64,000 nt of DNA from Cytobacillus sp. NCCP-133 (GCF_026011715.1 NZ_BRVM01000016.1:17935-81934), one strand, 5' to 3'; positions 52,823 through 62,362 are shown, counted from the first letter of the stretch. Notes: generated by a model not told the origin, from the sequence alone. Numbers and translations are program-made.

Positions 52823-54289
52823 TTATACCGTAACGGGTTCCCTTCTAGGGGCATTCTTCGATTTTTCAACAATATCTCTAGCAATCCAAACTCCACAAGC
52901 GCCTGCCTGGGCAAGCCCTCTGGTTATCCCTGCACCATCTCCACCCACATAAAGGCCGCTGATCTCTGTTTCAAAGCGTTCGTTCAGCTTTGGACGGGCC
53001 GAATAGAACTTTGCTTCAACACCATAGAAAAGTGTATGCTCAGATGCAAGTCCAGGTGATACATGGTTTAATGCCTCAGTCATTTCGATCAGGCTTTTCA
53101 TTGTATTATATGGAAGAACCAGCCCTAAATCTCCAGGTACTGCTTCTTTTAATGTCGGCTCAAGGAATCCTTCTTTTATCCTTTTCTCTGTAGACCTTCT
53201 GCCTTTTAAAATATCACCATACTTCTGAACAATAATACCGCCATTTGACAGGCTGTTCGCAAGTCTTGAAATTTCATGTGCGTATTCATTCGGCTTATCG
53301 AATGGCTCAGAGAAAGTATGGGACACAAGCAGCGCGAAGTTGGTATTCGGGCTTCCCAGCTTCGGATCTTTGTAGGCATGACCATTCGCAAGCATGATTC
53401 CGGAATGGTTCTCCACTACAACATGTCCTGACGGGTTGCTGCAGAACGTACGGACTCTTGTGCCAACCGATGTGTTGAACGTAAATTTACCTTCATACAA
53501 GTGCTTGTTTATCTCTTCCATGACAATATTGGATGTTTCAACACGAACACCAATATCCACTTGATTATTGATCATTTTTAAACGGCGTGATTTCAGAAGG
53601 TTCGCTAACCAGACAGAGCCATCTCTTCCAGGTGCGACAACGACTTTTTCCGCATAGATCTCATTTCCTTTTTTTAGCTTAACTCCTTTGATTTCATGGC
53701 CATCATCCGTTTTTTCTGTAATAAGGTCTTCAACTTCTGTTTGATAGGACATATCAACTTTTTCACGCAGATATTCATAAATGCTTTTTAAAATCTCTAG
53801 GTTCTGCTCAGTGCCTAAATGCCTTACCTGGGCGCGAAGCAGCTTTAAGCCTGCGGCAAATCCGCGGCGCTCAATATCTTTGACTTCATCAGTCAATGGG
53901 TCTGTAATGCTTTCAGTTGCTCCGTGCATCAGATTAATTTCATCTACATATTTAATTAATTCTACAACCTGGGAGTCAGGGAGATAGTCGGTCATCCATC
54001 CTCCGAATTCACTTGTAATATTGAATTTCCCATCTGAGTATGCTCCTGCACCGCCAAACCCATTTGTAATCGAACATGCTGGGAGGCATCCTGCAAACTC
54101 TTTCCTGCCTGCTGCTGGCGGGCATTTTTCAATTTTTTTCTGTAAAATCGGACAGCTTCTTCTATATATATCGTGGCCTTTATCAATTAATAAGATATCT
54201 GCTTCAGGCATTTTTAATGTCAGTTCATAGCAAGTAAAGATTCCAGCCGGACCTGCACCGACAACGATAACATCGTAATTTGTTTTCAT
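52823..54289 (-). CDS. FAD-dependent oxidoreductase (COG2509)
   Basis: 488 residues. N-terminal FAD motif VIVVGAGPAGIFTCYEL, a second Rossmann-type patch at the end (GLYVGGDGAGITRGLAQAG), a Cys-rich part early on (SCPILQKKIEKCPPAAGRKEFAGCLPACSITNG, summarised) and a late YDxxRRS-like loop. The family is uncharacterised. Four to five cysteines in the N-terminal 85 residues could hold a metal or disulfide. It is monocistronic. Confidence 0.8.
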   Translation of the reverse strand: MKTNYDVIVVGAGPAGIFTCYELTLKMPEADILLIDKGHDIYRRSCPILQKKIEKCPPAAGRKEFAGCLPACSITNGFGGAGAYSDGKFNITSEFGGWMTDYLPDSQVVELIKYVDEINLMHGATESITDPLTDEVKDIERRGFAAGLKLLRAQVRHLGTEQNLEILKSIYEYLREKVDMSYQTEVEDLITEKTDDGHEIKGVKLKKGNEIYAEKVVVAPGRDGSVWLANLLKSRRLKMINNQVDIGVRVETSNIVMEEINKHLYEGKFTFNTSVGTRVRTFCSNPSGHVVVENHSGIMLANGHAYKDPKLGSPNTNFALLVSHTFSEPFDKPNEYAHEISRLANSLSNGGIIVQKYGDILKGRRSTEKRIKEGFLEPTLKEAVPGDLGLVLPYNTMKSLIEMTEALNHVSPGLASEHTLFYGVEAKFYSARPKLNERFETEISGLYVGGDGAGITRGLAQAGACGVWIARDIVEKSKNAPRREPVTV

Positions 54290-54530
54290 CGTCTTATTCC
54301 CCCAGACGCATTTTCGTTAATTTCTTTAACCACAGGTAACTATAACAAATATGGATGATTCAGTCAACTTATTAACGAACTATAATTTATCAAAAACTAA
54401 CAACGTTCGGTTTTAAGGCTATTTATGTATTAGTTAATAAATTCAAATAACTGTCTTTTTTGCCGCGTAATAAAATGCTTTCTCTCGTTTTATTTCGCTT
54501 TAAGCACTCTATATAAATCCTGAACAAGAA

Positions 54531-54563
54531 AAAGAGAGCTGCCCTTTGGACAGCCCTCCCTTA
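54531..54563 (-). terminator. Terminator of the YjcZ-type gene
   Basis: GAGGGCTGTCC/GGGCAGCTCTC stem (with wobble pairs) followed on the minus strand by TTTTTC. Confidence 0.7.
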
Positions 54564-54574
54564 TTTCATTTATA

Positions 54575-54742
54575 TTACCAATTACCGCAGCAGCATGCAC
54601 CAATGATAATTAATAAAATGAACAATACGACGATCAGGGCAAAGCCACCATATCCTCCGCCTGCGTAAGCACCTGCTACAGGGTATCCGTACCCAGGATA
54701 GCAAGGATCGTAGCCTGCACCAGCAACTGCACCTTTATACAT
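54575..54742 (-). CDS. YjcZ-family sporulation membrane protein
   Basis: 55 residues, ATG 7 nt after GAGGAGTG. Gly/Tyr/Ala-rich first half (MYKGAVAGAGYDPCYPGYGY) and a C-terminal hydrophobic segment (GGFALIVVLFILLIIIGA) ending CCCGNW. This is the YjcZ-type signature seen in many Bacillus sporulation genes. The Cys-Cys-Cys end is worth noting. The 285 bp between it and the FAD gene hold nothing else. Confidence 0.85.
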   Translation of the reverse strand: MYKGAVAGAGYDPCYPGYGYPVAGAYAGGGYGGFALIVVLFILLIIIGACCCGNW

Positions 54743-54933
54743 TAACAATCACTCCTCAATAAGATTTCTTGGGCATTTTCCATATTAATTTATGTAGGAG
54801 GGACTTGACCCGCATGTGCATTTGCCCATTTTTATTAAATAAACGATATCCTGCCTATTTAAGCCTTTATCCACAGTGATTATTAGGGTACGATAACATT
54901 AGAAGATTATAGGAAAATGGGGGATTTAAACTA

Positions 54934-56025
54934 ATGAAAAAAAAGAAAATCGGCATATATATTTTTTTCATCACTTTCATTTATGGTTTGTATCAACTAT
55001 TTGATAATTTATCAAAAGTTGAAAGCGCCAACCCCACAAGTGTATATGAAAAACTGGCTGGAAAAGAAAATATCAATTATTTAATCATTGGAGATAGCAT
55101 TGGCAGAGGGTCAGGTGCTACTTCAAAGGCAACGGCCTGGTTTTCACGTCTTGAAGGGCATTTAAAAAAAGAATATGGCATAAAAGCAAAGAGGCACTCC
55201 TTAGTCCAAAGCGGTGCAACGGCATTCGAAGGGTTTTATAAGCTCCAGGAATCAAAGCATCTTGGCAAAATTGATTTGACGTTCATCGTTTTTGGGGAGA
55301 ATGATCACAAATATATGGATGCAAAAGAATTTTCATATTTTTATGAAGGTCTGATCCGAAAAACCAAGCAGCTATATCCTGATACCGAAATGATTACAAT
55401 CACTGAAAACCCTCTTGATGACGAGGAGTTCGCAAAGACGATTGCTTCAATTTCAACCCATTATGGGGCCAAAAATATTGATATAAGGAAGCCTTTTAAA
55501 GAAACTGGCCTTCCTGCCGAGGATTTGACGACGGATATGGTACATCCCAATGATGCTGGCTATGAAATATATGCAAATACTTTATTGAGGAAAATAAAAG
55601 AATTGGTCGACCGTAAAGCAGCCATTGCTGTTTTGTCCCCTCCAATTCAGGAAGATACAGATTTTGAGATAGCAGCTATCCCTCATGTTAAAAATAGGTC
55701 AGGGTCATTTATTCACAAAGATGGCCTTTGGGAAAGCAGGACCGCTGGGGATAGTCTGGAATATGAATTCGAGGGCCCATTTCTTGGCGTAAATATGATA
55801 AGAGGTGAACATGGCGGGAAAATGGATGTATTTATTGATGGAACTTTTATTACCTCCCTTTCCGCTTGGTGGCCGCTTACAAAACAAAGATATCAGTACA
55901 TTATAAGCGGGCTTGAAAACGAATCCCATCATGTGAATTTTATTGTGTCTGATAAAAAGTCCATCAATAACAGCAGTGAAGAATCTGTCGTTCAGATTTC
56001 TTCGATACTGACAAAAGCCGAATAG
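54934..56025 (+). CDS. Secreted/membrane SGNH (GDSL-type) hydrolase with C-terminal domain
   Basis: 363 residues. N-terminal TM (4-24), then an SGNH hydrolase domain with the catalytic Ser in LIIGDSIGRGSG, Asn in VFGENDH and Asp/His in TDMVHPNDAGYE. The last 120 residues form a beta-rich domain with no recognised family. Substrate may be a carbohydrate ester, perhaps of a surface glycopolymer. SD GGGGGA. It is monocistronic. Confidence 0.82.
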   Translation: MKKKKIGIYIFFITFIYGLYQLFDNLSKVESANPTSVYEKLAGKENINYLIIGDSIGRGSGATSKATAWFSRLEGHLKKEYGIKAKRHSLVQSGATAFEGFYKLQESKHLGKIDLTFIVFGENDHKYMDAKEFSYFYEGLIRKTKQLYPDTEMITITENPLDDEEFAKTIASISTHYGAKNIDIRKPFKETGLPAEDLTTDMVHPNDAGYEIYANTLLRKIKELVDRKAAIAVLSPPIQEDTDFEIAAIPHVKNRSGSFIHKDGLWESRTAGDSLEYEFEGPFLGVNMIRGEHGGKMDVFIDGTFITSLSAWWPLTKQRYQYIISGLENESHHVNFIVSDKKSINNSSEESVVQISSILTKAE

Positions 56026-56103
56026 AATATATTTTCCTGTGTTGCACTGTTATAAAAGCCGGCACTTAGATTAAGAGAACTTTGTATGTAAAACAGTTTC
56101 AAT

Positions 56104-56128
56104 AAGCCGCCTATGAAGGCGGCTTTTC
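56104..56128. terminator. Bidirectional terminator
   Basis: AAGCCGCC/GGCGGCTT stem with a 6-nt loop, T run on the plus strand, between convergent genes. Confidence 0.85.
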
Positions 56129-56132
56129 CTAA

Positions 56133-56630
56133 TTATATTGCTGTAACGGTCATGACGGTTGAAGAACCTTTTGTAACAGATCCTCCTGTATTTTTCTTAA
56201 GTGACGAAAACTGTTCTCCATTAGTCACAATTATTGGAGTGACTGTGCTCTTTGCCTTTTCTTTAACAAGTGCTAAATCAAACGTGACAAGCTTCTCTCC
56301 TTCGCTTACCTTTGAACCTTCAGAAACATGCGTCTCGAATCCTTCCCCTTTCATCGAAACTGTTTCAAGGCCAACATGGATTAAAATCTCAGCACCGTTT
56401 GCAGCTCGGATGCCAATTGCATGTTTTGTTGGGAATACTTGCACAATTTCGCCATCAACAGGAGAAACAACCACTCCTTCTGAAGGTTCGATTGCTATGC
56501 CATCCCCCATCATTTTTTCTGCGAAAACCGGATCAGGGACTTCCTCCAAATTAACAGCTGTACCTGTTAAAGCAGCTTTAACTTCTACTGTTTTTACAGT
56601 TTCCTTTTTGCCGAATAATTTCTTGAACAT
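56133..56630 (-). CDS. PTS EIIA-Glc-type domain protein (YpqE-like)
   Basis: 165 residues, stand-alone IIA-glucose domain: SPVDGEIVQVFPTKHAIGI (His70), phospho-acceptor His85 in LIHVGLETV, and the late strand SVTKGSSTVMTVT. Phosphate is passed from HPr to an EIIB partner elsewhere. Gene order with msrB and msrA matches B. subtilis ypqE/yppP/yppQ. Confidence 0.9.
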   Translation of the reverse strand: MFKKLFGKKETVKTVEVKAALTGTAVNLEEVPDPVFAEKMMGDGIAIEPSEGVVVSPVDGEIVQVFPTKHAIGIRAANGAEILIHVGLETVSMKGEGFETHVSEGSKVSEGEKLVTFDLALVKEKAKSTVTPIIVTNGEQFSSLKKNTGGSVTKGSSTVMTVTAI

Positions 56631-56648
56631 ACATACACCTTCCCATTC

Positions 56649-57089
56649 CTAGTTTGCCTCACCAAATAATTTCAGATATTCCTTATAGCCTTCTTCTTCA
56701 AGCTTTTCCTTGGGAATAAACCTAAGTGCTGCTGAGTTAATGCAGTAGCGAATGCCGGCAGGTCCCGGTCCATCATCAAAAACATGACCGAGGTGGGAGT
56801 CTGCTGTCTTGCTCCTCACTTCTGTTCTGACCATAAAGTGGCTGCGGTCTTCTTTTTCCAGGATTTCTTGGTCTATAATAGGCTTTGTGAAGCTGGGCCA
56901 TCCGCAGCCGGCATCATATTTATCCATTGAGCTGAAGAGCGGTTTTCCTGAAACAATATCCACATAAATTCCATCTTTGAATTCGTTCCAATATTCATTG
57001 CGAAACGGCGGTTCTGTGCCATTATTTTGTGTTACATCAAATTGAATGGGACTGAGTTTTTGTTTCAATTCTTCTTTATTTTTTGTCAT
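56649..57089 (-). CDS. msrB: Peptide methionine-(R)-sulfoxide reductase
   Basis: 146 residues, repairs methionine-R-sulfoxide. Motifs [18 protein letters not shown] and catalytic Cys in [15 protein letters not shown]. Immediately follows msrA (stop and start are adjacent). Confidence 0.96.
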   Translation of the reverse strand: MTKNKEELKQKLSPIQFDVTQNNGTEPPFRNEYWNEFKDGIYVDIVSGKPLFSSMDKYDAGCGWPSFTKPIIDQEILEKEDRSHFMVRTEVRSKTADSHLGHVFDDGPGPAGIRYCINSAALRFIPKEKLEEEGYKEYLKLFGEAN

Positions 57090-57626
57090 TTACTTTTCAC
57101 CCCAATGCTCCTTAATAAATGCCTTTCTTCCGGAACCGGTTTGATAGGCTTCATATCTTTCAGGATTCTTTCTGTAATAATGCTGATGATAATCTTCAGC
57201 AGGATAAAAGTCTGCAGCAGGAAGAACCTTCGTTACAATTGGTTTTGTAAAAGGCCCATTTTTCTCAATCCTGTTTTTTGATTCTTCTGCCAGCTGTTTT
57301 TGCTTTTTATTGTGATAAAAGATGGCCGTCTGGTAAGACTGGCCGCGATCATAAAACTGTCCGCCTTCATCTGTTGGGTCTATCTGCTGCCAATACATTT
57401 CCAATAGCTTTTCATAAGGGAAGATCTGTGGATCAAATGAAATTTGAACCGCTTCATAATGGCCAGTTGTTTCAGAACAAACTTCCTGGTATGTTGGGTT
57501 TTTCACATTCCCTCCGGTATAGCCTGATATCACTTCTTTGATACCAGGCTGTTCATCAAACGGCTTCACCATACACCAAAAGCAGCCGCCTGCAAATGTC
57601 GCTTTTTCGTATTGTTTATCTTCCAA
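57090..57626 (-). CDS. msrA: Peptide methionine-(S)-sulfoxide reductase
   Basis: 178 residues, repairs methionine-S-sulfoxide. Catalytic motif GGCFWCMVKPFDE near the N-terminus, GYTGG and the C-terminal region TVLPA.. as in the family. The start is TTG 57624-57626 (AAAGAGGTG, 6 nt); further upstream codons overlap the SD. It is translated together with msrB, ahead of ypqE. Confidence 0.95.
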   Translation of the reverse strand: MEDKQYEKATFAGGCFWCMVKPFDEQPGIKEVISGYTGGNVKNPTYQEVCSETTGHYEAVQISFDPQIFPYEKLLEMYWQQIDPTDEGGQFYDRGQSYQTAIFYHNKKQKQLAEESKNRIEKNGPFTKPIVTKVLPAADFYPAEDYHQHYYRKNPERYEAYQTGSGRKAFIKEHWGEK

Positions 57627-57729
57627 TTCATCCACCTCTTTCCGGCAGTTTCCTACCATTTACTTTTTCCCTTAAAAGATATTTTAAGCTATATACATAA
57701 GATTAATGAAAATACCTCACATATGCAAA

Positions 57730-57756
57730 AGAAACCCCTTCAGTGAAAGAGTTTCT
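57730..57756 (-). terminator. Terminator of the rsgA-like locus
   Basis: AGAAACCCCTT/AAAGAGTTTCT-type stem (one wobble) with a T-rich end on the minus strand, after the reading frame. Confidence 0.65.
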
Positions 57757-57763
57757 GAATCTT

Positions 57764-58821
57764 TTATTTTCTTTTGGTTTTTACACTTGCACTGATTTTT
57801 TTCCAGCGTTTGCGTTCCTCTGACTGGGCTCTTTTATCCTGCTTTCGGTCCAAATAAGCAAGCTCTCTGAGAAGCTTTTTATAGCTATTAAAGCGCTCTT
57901 GAGATAGGGTTCCTTTCTCAATTTTCCTGATTACAGCGCATCCCGGTTCCTCCTCATGAGTACAGTTCCTGAATTTACAGAATTCTGCAGCAGTTTCAAT
58001 GTCTGAAAATCTTTCCCGTAGTGCGCTTTCACTTTCCCATAGCTGAAGCTCTCTCATACCCGGGGTATCAATAAGGACCGCACCTTCAGGAAGAATAATG
58101 AGTTCACGATGAGTGGTTGTATGCTTTCCTTTGTTATCACTTACCTTAATCCCCTGTACTTTCTGTTTTTCCTGTCCAAGAAGATAGTTTGTAAGCGTCG
58201 ATTTCCCGACCCCCGAGGAACCAAGCAGTGCAACTGTTTTTCCAGGCAAAAGGTAAGGCTTAAGGCTATCGATTCCTTCCTCTTCCAATACACTGATTGA
58301 GACAATCGGGATTCCCATTGCAACACTCTCTACCTCGGCAAGCTTCTCCTGCACGCTGCTGCATAAATCTGATTTTGTCAGGACAATTACGGGGTTAGCC
58401 CCGCTATCCCATGATAATAAAAGATACCTTTCCAACCTTCTCAAGTTTAGATCTTCATTAAGTGAGTTAACAAGGAATATGGTATCAACATTAGCAGCCA
58501 CTATTTGTTCTTCGGTGCTTATTCCTGCAGATTTTCTTGAGAATTTGCTTTTCCTTGGCAGAACAGCATGAATAGATCCCCCGCTTCTCACCCACTCTTT
58601 CCCTAACTGCTACCCAATCACCAACTGCAGGGTAATCCTCTCTAGCAGCAGCTTCAAAAGTGAATTTACCTGTTACTTCACAAAGCAGCTCTCCATTATC
58701 TATCCACACACGGTACCCTTTTATGTTCCAGGGCAACACGCCCGATTTGATACTCATTCTCTTCATAAGCTGAAAAGGCTTCTTTAAAAAAATCATCAAA
58801 TCCATATTTTACTATTGTCAA
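57764..58821 (-). pseudogene. RsgA-type ribosome small-subunit GTPase paralogue, broken by two frameshifts
   Basis: The remnant covers a full ~350-codon RsgA-like protein: N-terminal OB-type domain (MTIVKYGFDDFFKEAFSAYE...), circularly permuted GTPase (VLTKSDLC, P-loop LLGSSGVGKSTL, DTPGMRE) and zinc cluster CKFRNCTHEEEPGC. Translation starts at a TTG 8 nt after GGAGG (58819-58821). The frame then breaks twice: near 58716-58722 (an extra A in AAAAGGG) and at the G5 run 58578-58582, each needing removal of one base. The intact C-terminal open frame alone (57764-58591) lacks the N-terminal domain. It is an extra copy; the housekeeping rsgA would be elsewhere. Confidence 0.8.
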
Positions 58822-58890
58822 TGTTTGTTCCTCCATGCTTATTAGTGATTGGAAGGCATTTCAATTGCCATTTCCTAAATTTTCGCATAC

Positions 58891-58919
58891 AAAAAACCAT
58901 AGGCCAACAGCCCATGGTT
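58891..58919 (-). terminator. Terminator of a small minus-strand gene
   Basis: AACCAT/ATGGTT arms with additional GC pairs, minus strand, followed by TTTTTT. Confidence 0.65.
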
Positions 58920-58967
58920 TGGTTAAGCAAGTTTAAATAAGCATAGAAAAATAAAATTTCCGCTCGA

Positions 58968-59039
58968 TTAAACGAAATCCAATTGGGCTGTGCCTAAACT
59001 ATTTACAATGAATGTATAAACAAGATTCTCTTTTTTCAT
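58968..59039 (-). CDS. Putative 23-residue peptide
   Basis: ATG 59037-59039 follows GGGTGAT by 5-6 nt; the peptide begins MKKENLVYTFIVNSLGTAQL. Upstream on the minus strand a TATAAT-like box (TTTACT at -35, 17-bp spacer) lies 45 bp away, and a terminator follows 50 bp downstream, so it behaves like a complete small transcription unit. No family was recognised. Chance is possible. Apart from this, the 380-bp gap to the DUF4397 gene holds nothing. Confidence 0.45.
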   Translation of the reverse strand: MKKENLVYTFIVNSLGTAQLDFV

Positions 59040-59202
59040 AACACATCACCCACTTTTCGTTTATATGTTTTTATTATATGGAATATTACGCCAAAAGTAA
59101 AGCCCTTATTCTCTTTCATTTTAAGCCCTGTTTGTTCTGTGGCACTGACCCTTAAAAGCGCATATGTTATTGAAATAAACCAGGAAGATAGGAGCGAGGA
59201 GT

Positions 59203-59973
59203 ATGGCTAAATATAGAAATCAGCATTGGTATTTTCAAAAGGCTGCAAAATATGATTTATTGGCACAGTACTTTAAATATATAGATCCTGTCCAACATAT
59301 CTCCTATTATCAAAAACATTTGCACTGCATGAACTATGCTATGCATATGACGCGCACAAGCAATATGCTGCCTGCAGAAGAAGAAACCCAGCAGGAATCA
59401 GCCAAAATACGTATAATACATGCAACCCCTGATACAGGCCCAGTTGACATCTATGTGAACGGTGCTAGGGTTCTTCAGGATTTTCCTTATAAAGAAATCA
59501 GTGATTATTTTTCTTTGCCGGCGGGCAGATATCAAGTAGATATTTATCCTGCAGGAAATATGGTATCTACTGTTCTTAGCAGAAAGATGACAGTAGAGTC
59601 AGGTAAAATGTATACAGCTGCTGCTGCCGGCAAAGCAGGAAAATTAAAGTTTGTCACTCTGGAGGATCAGCCAGCTGTTCCTTTCGGAGAAACAAAAATC
59701 AGGTTTGTCCATCTTTCTCCTGATGCTCCCGCTGTTGATATTGCCGTAAAGAACCGGGATGTGATTTTTCCGGACATAGCCTTTCGCCAAGCAAGCAGAT
59801 ACCTGGCATTAACACCCATGACTGTAGATCTGGAAGCCAGAATTGCAGGCACATCCAATGTCGCCCTCTCTCTGCCACGGGCCCAATTTAAAGCAGATCA
59901 GGCATATACGATAGTAGCTGTTGGATTAGTTGCCAGTGAACCAGAATTGGAAACGATCATTATTTCAGGATAA
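59203..59973 (+). CDS. DUF4397-domain protein
   Basis: 256 residues with two DUF4397 repeats (about 65-150 and 160-250). Each opens with IRIIHATPDTGPVDIYVNG or IRFVHLSPDAPAVDIAV and continues with beta-rich blocks. The N-terminal 60 residues are aromatic- and His-rich and carry no signal peptide. Function unknown; related proteins are usually extracytoplasmic. SD GGAG. It is monocistronic with a strong terminator. Confidence 0.82.
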   Translation: MAKYRNQHWYFQKAAKYDLLAQYFKYIDPVQHISYYQKHLHCMNYAMHMTRTSNMLPAEEETQQESAKIRIIHATPDTGPVDIYVNGARVLQDFPYKEISDYFSLPAGRYQVDIYPAGNMVSTVLSRKMTVESGKMYTAAAAGKAGKLKFVTLEDQPAVPFGETKIRFVHLSPDAPAVDIAVKNRDVIFPDIAFRQASRYLALTPMTVDLEARIAGTSNVALSLPRAQFKADQAYTIVAVGLVASEPELETIIISG

Positions 59974-59996
59974 TGCATCCTAACATGTTAGCCCAA

Positions 59997-60033
59997 AGAA
60001 GGAATCCCTTTAAAACATGAAGGGATTCCTTCT
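59997..60033 (+). terminator. Terminator of the DUF4397 gene
   Basis: 14-bp stem AGAAGGAATCCCTT/AAGGGATTCCTTCT with a 9-nt loop, then TGTTAAAT. Confidence 0.8.
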
Positions 60034-60116
60034 GTTAAATTGGCTGTTTTGCAAAGTTTAATCAAGGGAATTCATGAGCAAAAACAATAACTCAAGCTCA
60101 AGTAAAAAGAGCCATT

Positions 60117-60701
60117 TTATTTTACAGGGACAAGAAGCCTAAATCTAATATCATTTTCTTTTAAATTAAACTCATCCACTTTTACTTTTACATCACTTTT
60201 CAGCTTCATTTTTTGCATTGAAACATATATTCTTTCTTCCTTCGGCTGAATCATTACACCTTCAGGAAGCTTATAGCGATCCCTAACCAACTTTAAAACA
60301 TGCGAGACAGGAAGATTCAACTGACCGACAGAAATAGATTTTTGCTGTAGAACCACATCCCCGTTTTCTAGGGATTTAGGTTCAAATGAAAGCTTCATTT
60401 CAAGATCCTGGCTAAAAAAAGGAATTGATCCATATAAGTCAACTTCATCATTCAGGAGCACTTTATAATCAATCGCTCCCCCTGTAAGCCCTTCTTTTTT
60501 TAGGTAGTGGTTAATTACCCTATTTAGGTCCTCTTTATTAGCTTGTATATGAAAAGGAACATAATTTTCTTCTTTTAAATTTCCTGCTATATACTCTTCA
60601 TCTTCAGCCGGCAAGCTAATGAAAATAAGCAAAATAATTAAGATAATTGCATTAATCGCCAGTAAAGTAAAGAAAAGCTTTTTCCACTTGTTATCTTTCA
60701 A
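60117..60701 (-). CDS. ypmS: YpmS-like membrane protein
   Basis: 194 residues: one N-terminal TM (about 8-30) and an extracellular domain of the DUF2140/YpmS family (NREDLN-like NKEDLNRVINHYLKKEG, LEMKLSFEPKSLENGDVVLQ). TTG start 7-8 nt after GGAGAG, overlapping the ypmR end by 11 nt. Function unknown; paired with ypmR as in B. subtilis. Confidence 0.85.
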   Translation of the reverse strand: MKDNKWKKLFFTLLAINAIILIILLIFISLPAEDEEYIAGNLKEENYVPFHIQANKEDLNRVINHYLKKEGLTGGAIDYKVLLNDEVDLYGSIPFFSQDLEMKLSFEPKSLENGDVVLQQKSISVGQLNLPVSHVLKLVRDRYKLPEGVMIQPKEERIYVSMQKMKLKSDVKVKVDEFNLKENDIRFRLLVPVK

Positions 60702-61536
60702 CTGCACTCTCTCCGTTTCCTGCTGTTTCCCTCTTAAATGGCAGCTCTTTTAAAACCTCTTCTATCAGGGTTTCATGAACCCTCCCTGCTATTAACTCAT
60801 ATCCTTTGTCATTCGGATGAAAGTAATCGGTAAATAGAAGATTTTCCTGTGTATTTTGAAATATATCATCAATTCCTACAAAATATGTTCCGGGATACTG
60901 TGCCAATATGTCTTGGCTTGTATCGTTCCAGTTTTCGAGAATATCGCTAATTTCCCTGATTTCGGAAAACCACTTTAAGAAAGGATTATATAGACCTATT
61001 AAAACAACCCTACTATTTGGATTTACCTCTCTAATCGCGTTTAAAACCTCAATAAGATTCTTTTCATAGTTTATCTTTTCCTGTGTGAAAGCTTTCAGCT
61101 TCAAATTTGAGAAATTTTCACGTACAACTTTCATAACATCATTTCCGCCGATTGTTATAACCACAATATCCGCATTCTTCACCTTTTCTTTTACATCGTC
61201 CGTTTTTAATTTTTTCAATAACTGATCGGAACGATTTCCTCGAACACCAAAATTATAAAAGGATGCATCCTTTACACTTTTTTCTTTCTCCAGCAGCTCT
61301 TCTAGATATGGCAAATAACCCCCCCGATCAGTACTATCTCCTACCCCCTGTGTTAAAGAATCCCCTACAGCGGCAACCGTAAGATTTCTAGGGTAGAAGT
61401 CCAGCGGAATTTGCTCTTTTGCCGATAGCCCTGATTTTTTTTCAGACTGAATTATTTGCTTTGAAGTTAAAGGACCAAAACTGCAGGAAACCAGCAGCAG
61501 CAAGCTAAAAAAGGTAAAGGTGAATTTTTTAATCAT
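60691..61536 (-). CDS. ypmR: SGNH/GDSL hydrolase lipoprotein (YpmR)
   Basis: 281 residues: lipobox LVSC (Cys18), then SGNH domain with AVGDSLTQGVGD, GGNDVMK and a C-terminal FHPNDKGYELIA. An extracytoplasmic esterase or lipase acting on the envelope is the usual inference. It is transcribed ahead of ypmS, as in B. subtilis. Confidence 0.9.
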   Translation of the reverse strand: MIKKFTFTFFSLLLLVSCSFGPLTSKQIIQSEKKSGLSAKEQIPLDFYPRNLTVAAVGDSLTQGVGDSTDRGGYLPYLEELLEKEKSVKDASFYNFGVRGNRSDQLLKKLKTDDVKEKVKNADIVVITIGGNDVMKVVRENFSNLKLKAFTQEKINYEKNLIEVLNAIREVNPNSRVVLIGLYNPFLKWFSEIREISDILENWNDTSQDILAQYPGTYFVGIDDIFQNTQENLLFTDYFHPNDKGYELIAGRVHETLIEEVLKELPFKRETAGNGESAVER

Positions 61537-61635
61537 TCTATCACCTGCCCTATTAAGTCATCTCTATTATAACATGTGCCTTATCAATGAAAAAAAGAAA
61601 CTCTTTTTATGGCATTGCCCTGTATAAAAAAAGAA

Positions 61636-61659
61636 AATAGACCTACTGAAAGGTCTATT
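61636..61659 (-). terminator. Terminator after the SCO-like gene
   Basis: AATAGACCT/AGGTCTATT stem overlapping the stop codon, then a T-rich run on the minus strand. Confidence 0.75.
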
Positions 61660-62233
61660 GTAATGCCTTAATATCCTTAATGATTTCATCAAAGGGAATT
61701 TCAGCTAGTCCGGTATAATATTTCATTACTTTTCCTTCCTGGTCAACCAGGTAAAAGTCTGTTCCATGTATAACCTGGTCTCCTGTTTGAGGCTTTTTAA
61801 CAATTGCTTTAAAGTTATTCATTGCATACTGCTCAATTTCTTCCTGTTCATATCCAGTTAGAAAATGCCAGTTGCTGAAATCTGCGTTATATTGACTGCC
61901 ATAATCCTTCAGCACTTCAGGTGTATCAACTGCAGGATCAACACTGAATGAAACAAACTCAATCTTTTCAATTCCTTCTTCCTTAGCAAGCTGCTGAAGC
62001 TTTTTCATATTGGCCGTCATAGGCATACATACATCTTCACAGTTCGTAAAGATGAAATCTGCAACCCACACCTTACCTTCCAGATCCTTCAATCCAAATT
62101 GTTCGTTGTCCTGATTGGTATGAGTGAAACCAGCAAGCTCCCAACTTAAGGCATTTTTTATTCCGCTTTGTCCGCAAGCAGACAGGATGATCATAAAGGC
62201 CACACTCATAATGGCCAAAATCTTTTTCTTCAT
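61655..62233 (-). CDS. ypmQ: SCO1/SenC-family copper/redox lipoprotein (YpmQ-like)
   Basis: 192 residues: lipobox LSAC (Cys20) and thioredoxin-fold SCO domain with NCEDVCMPMT (Cys65 and Cys69) and a conserved His in HGTDFYLVD. SCO proteins help place Cu(A) in cytochrome c oxidase. Gene order ypmQ-ypmR-ypmS matches B. subtilis. Confidence 0.92.
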   Translation of the reverse strand: MKKKILAIMSVAFMIILSACGQSGIKNALSWELAGFTHTNQDNEQFGLKDLEGKVWVADFIFTNCEDVCMPMTANMKKLQQLAKEEGIEKIEFVSFSVDPAVDTPEVLKDYGSQYNADFSNWHFLTGYEQEEIEQYAMNNFKAIVKKPQTGDQVIHGTDFYLVDQEGKVMKYYTGLAEIPFDEIIKDIKALQ

Positions 62234-62362
62234 AAACTCACCTGCTTTAATTAGTTACGAAGCTAATTTTAGCAAATATTCATGAAAGAAGAAAGAAATA
62301 CCTGTGACAAACATGTGAACGACATCGTCTGAGACCAATCAGAATTTGTGTTTTGACAAGAA

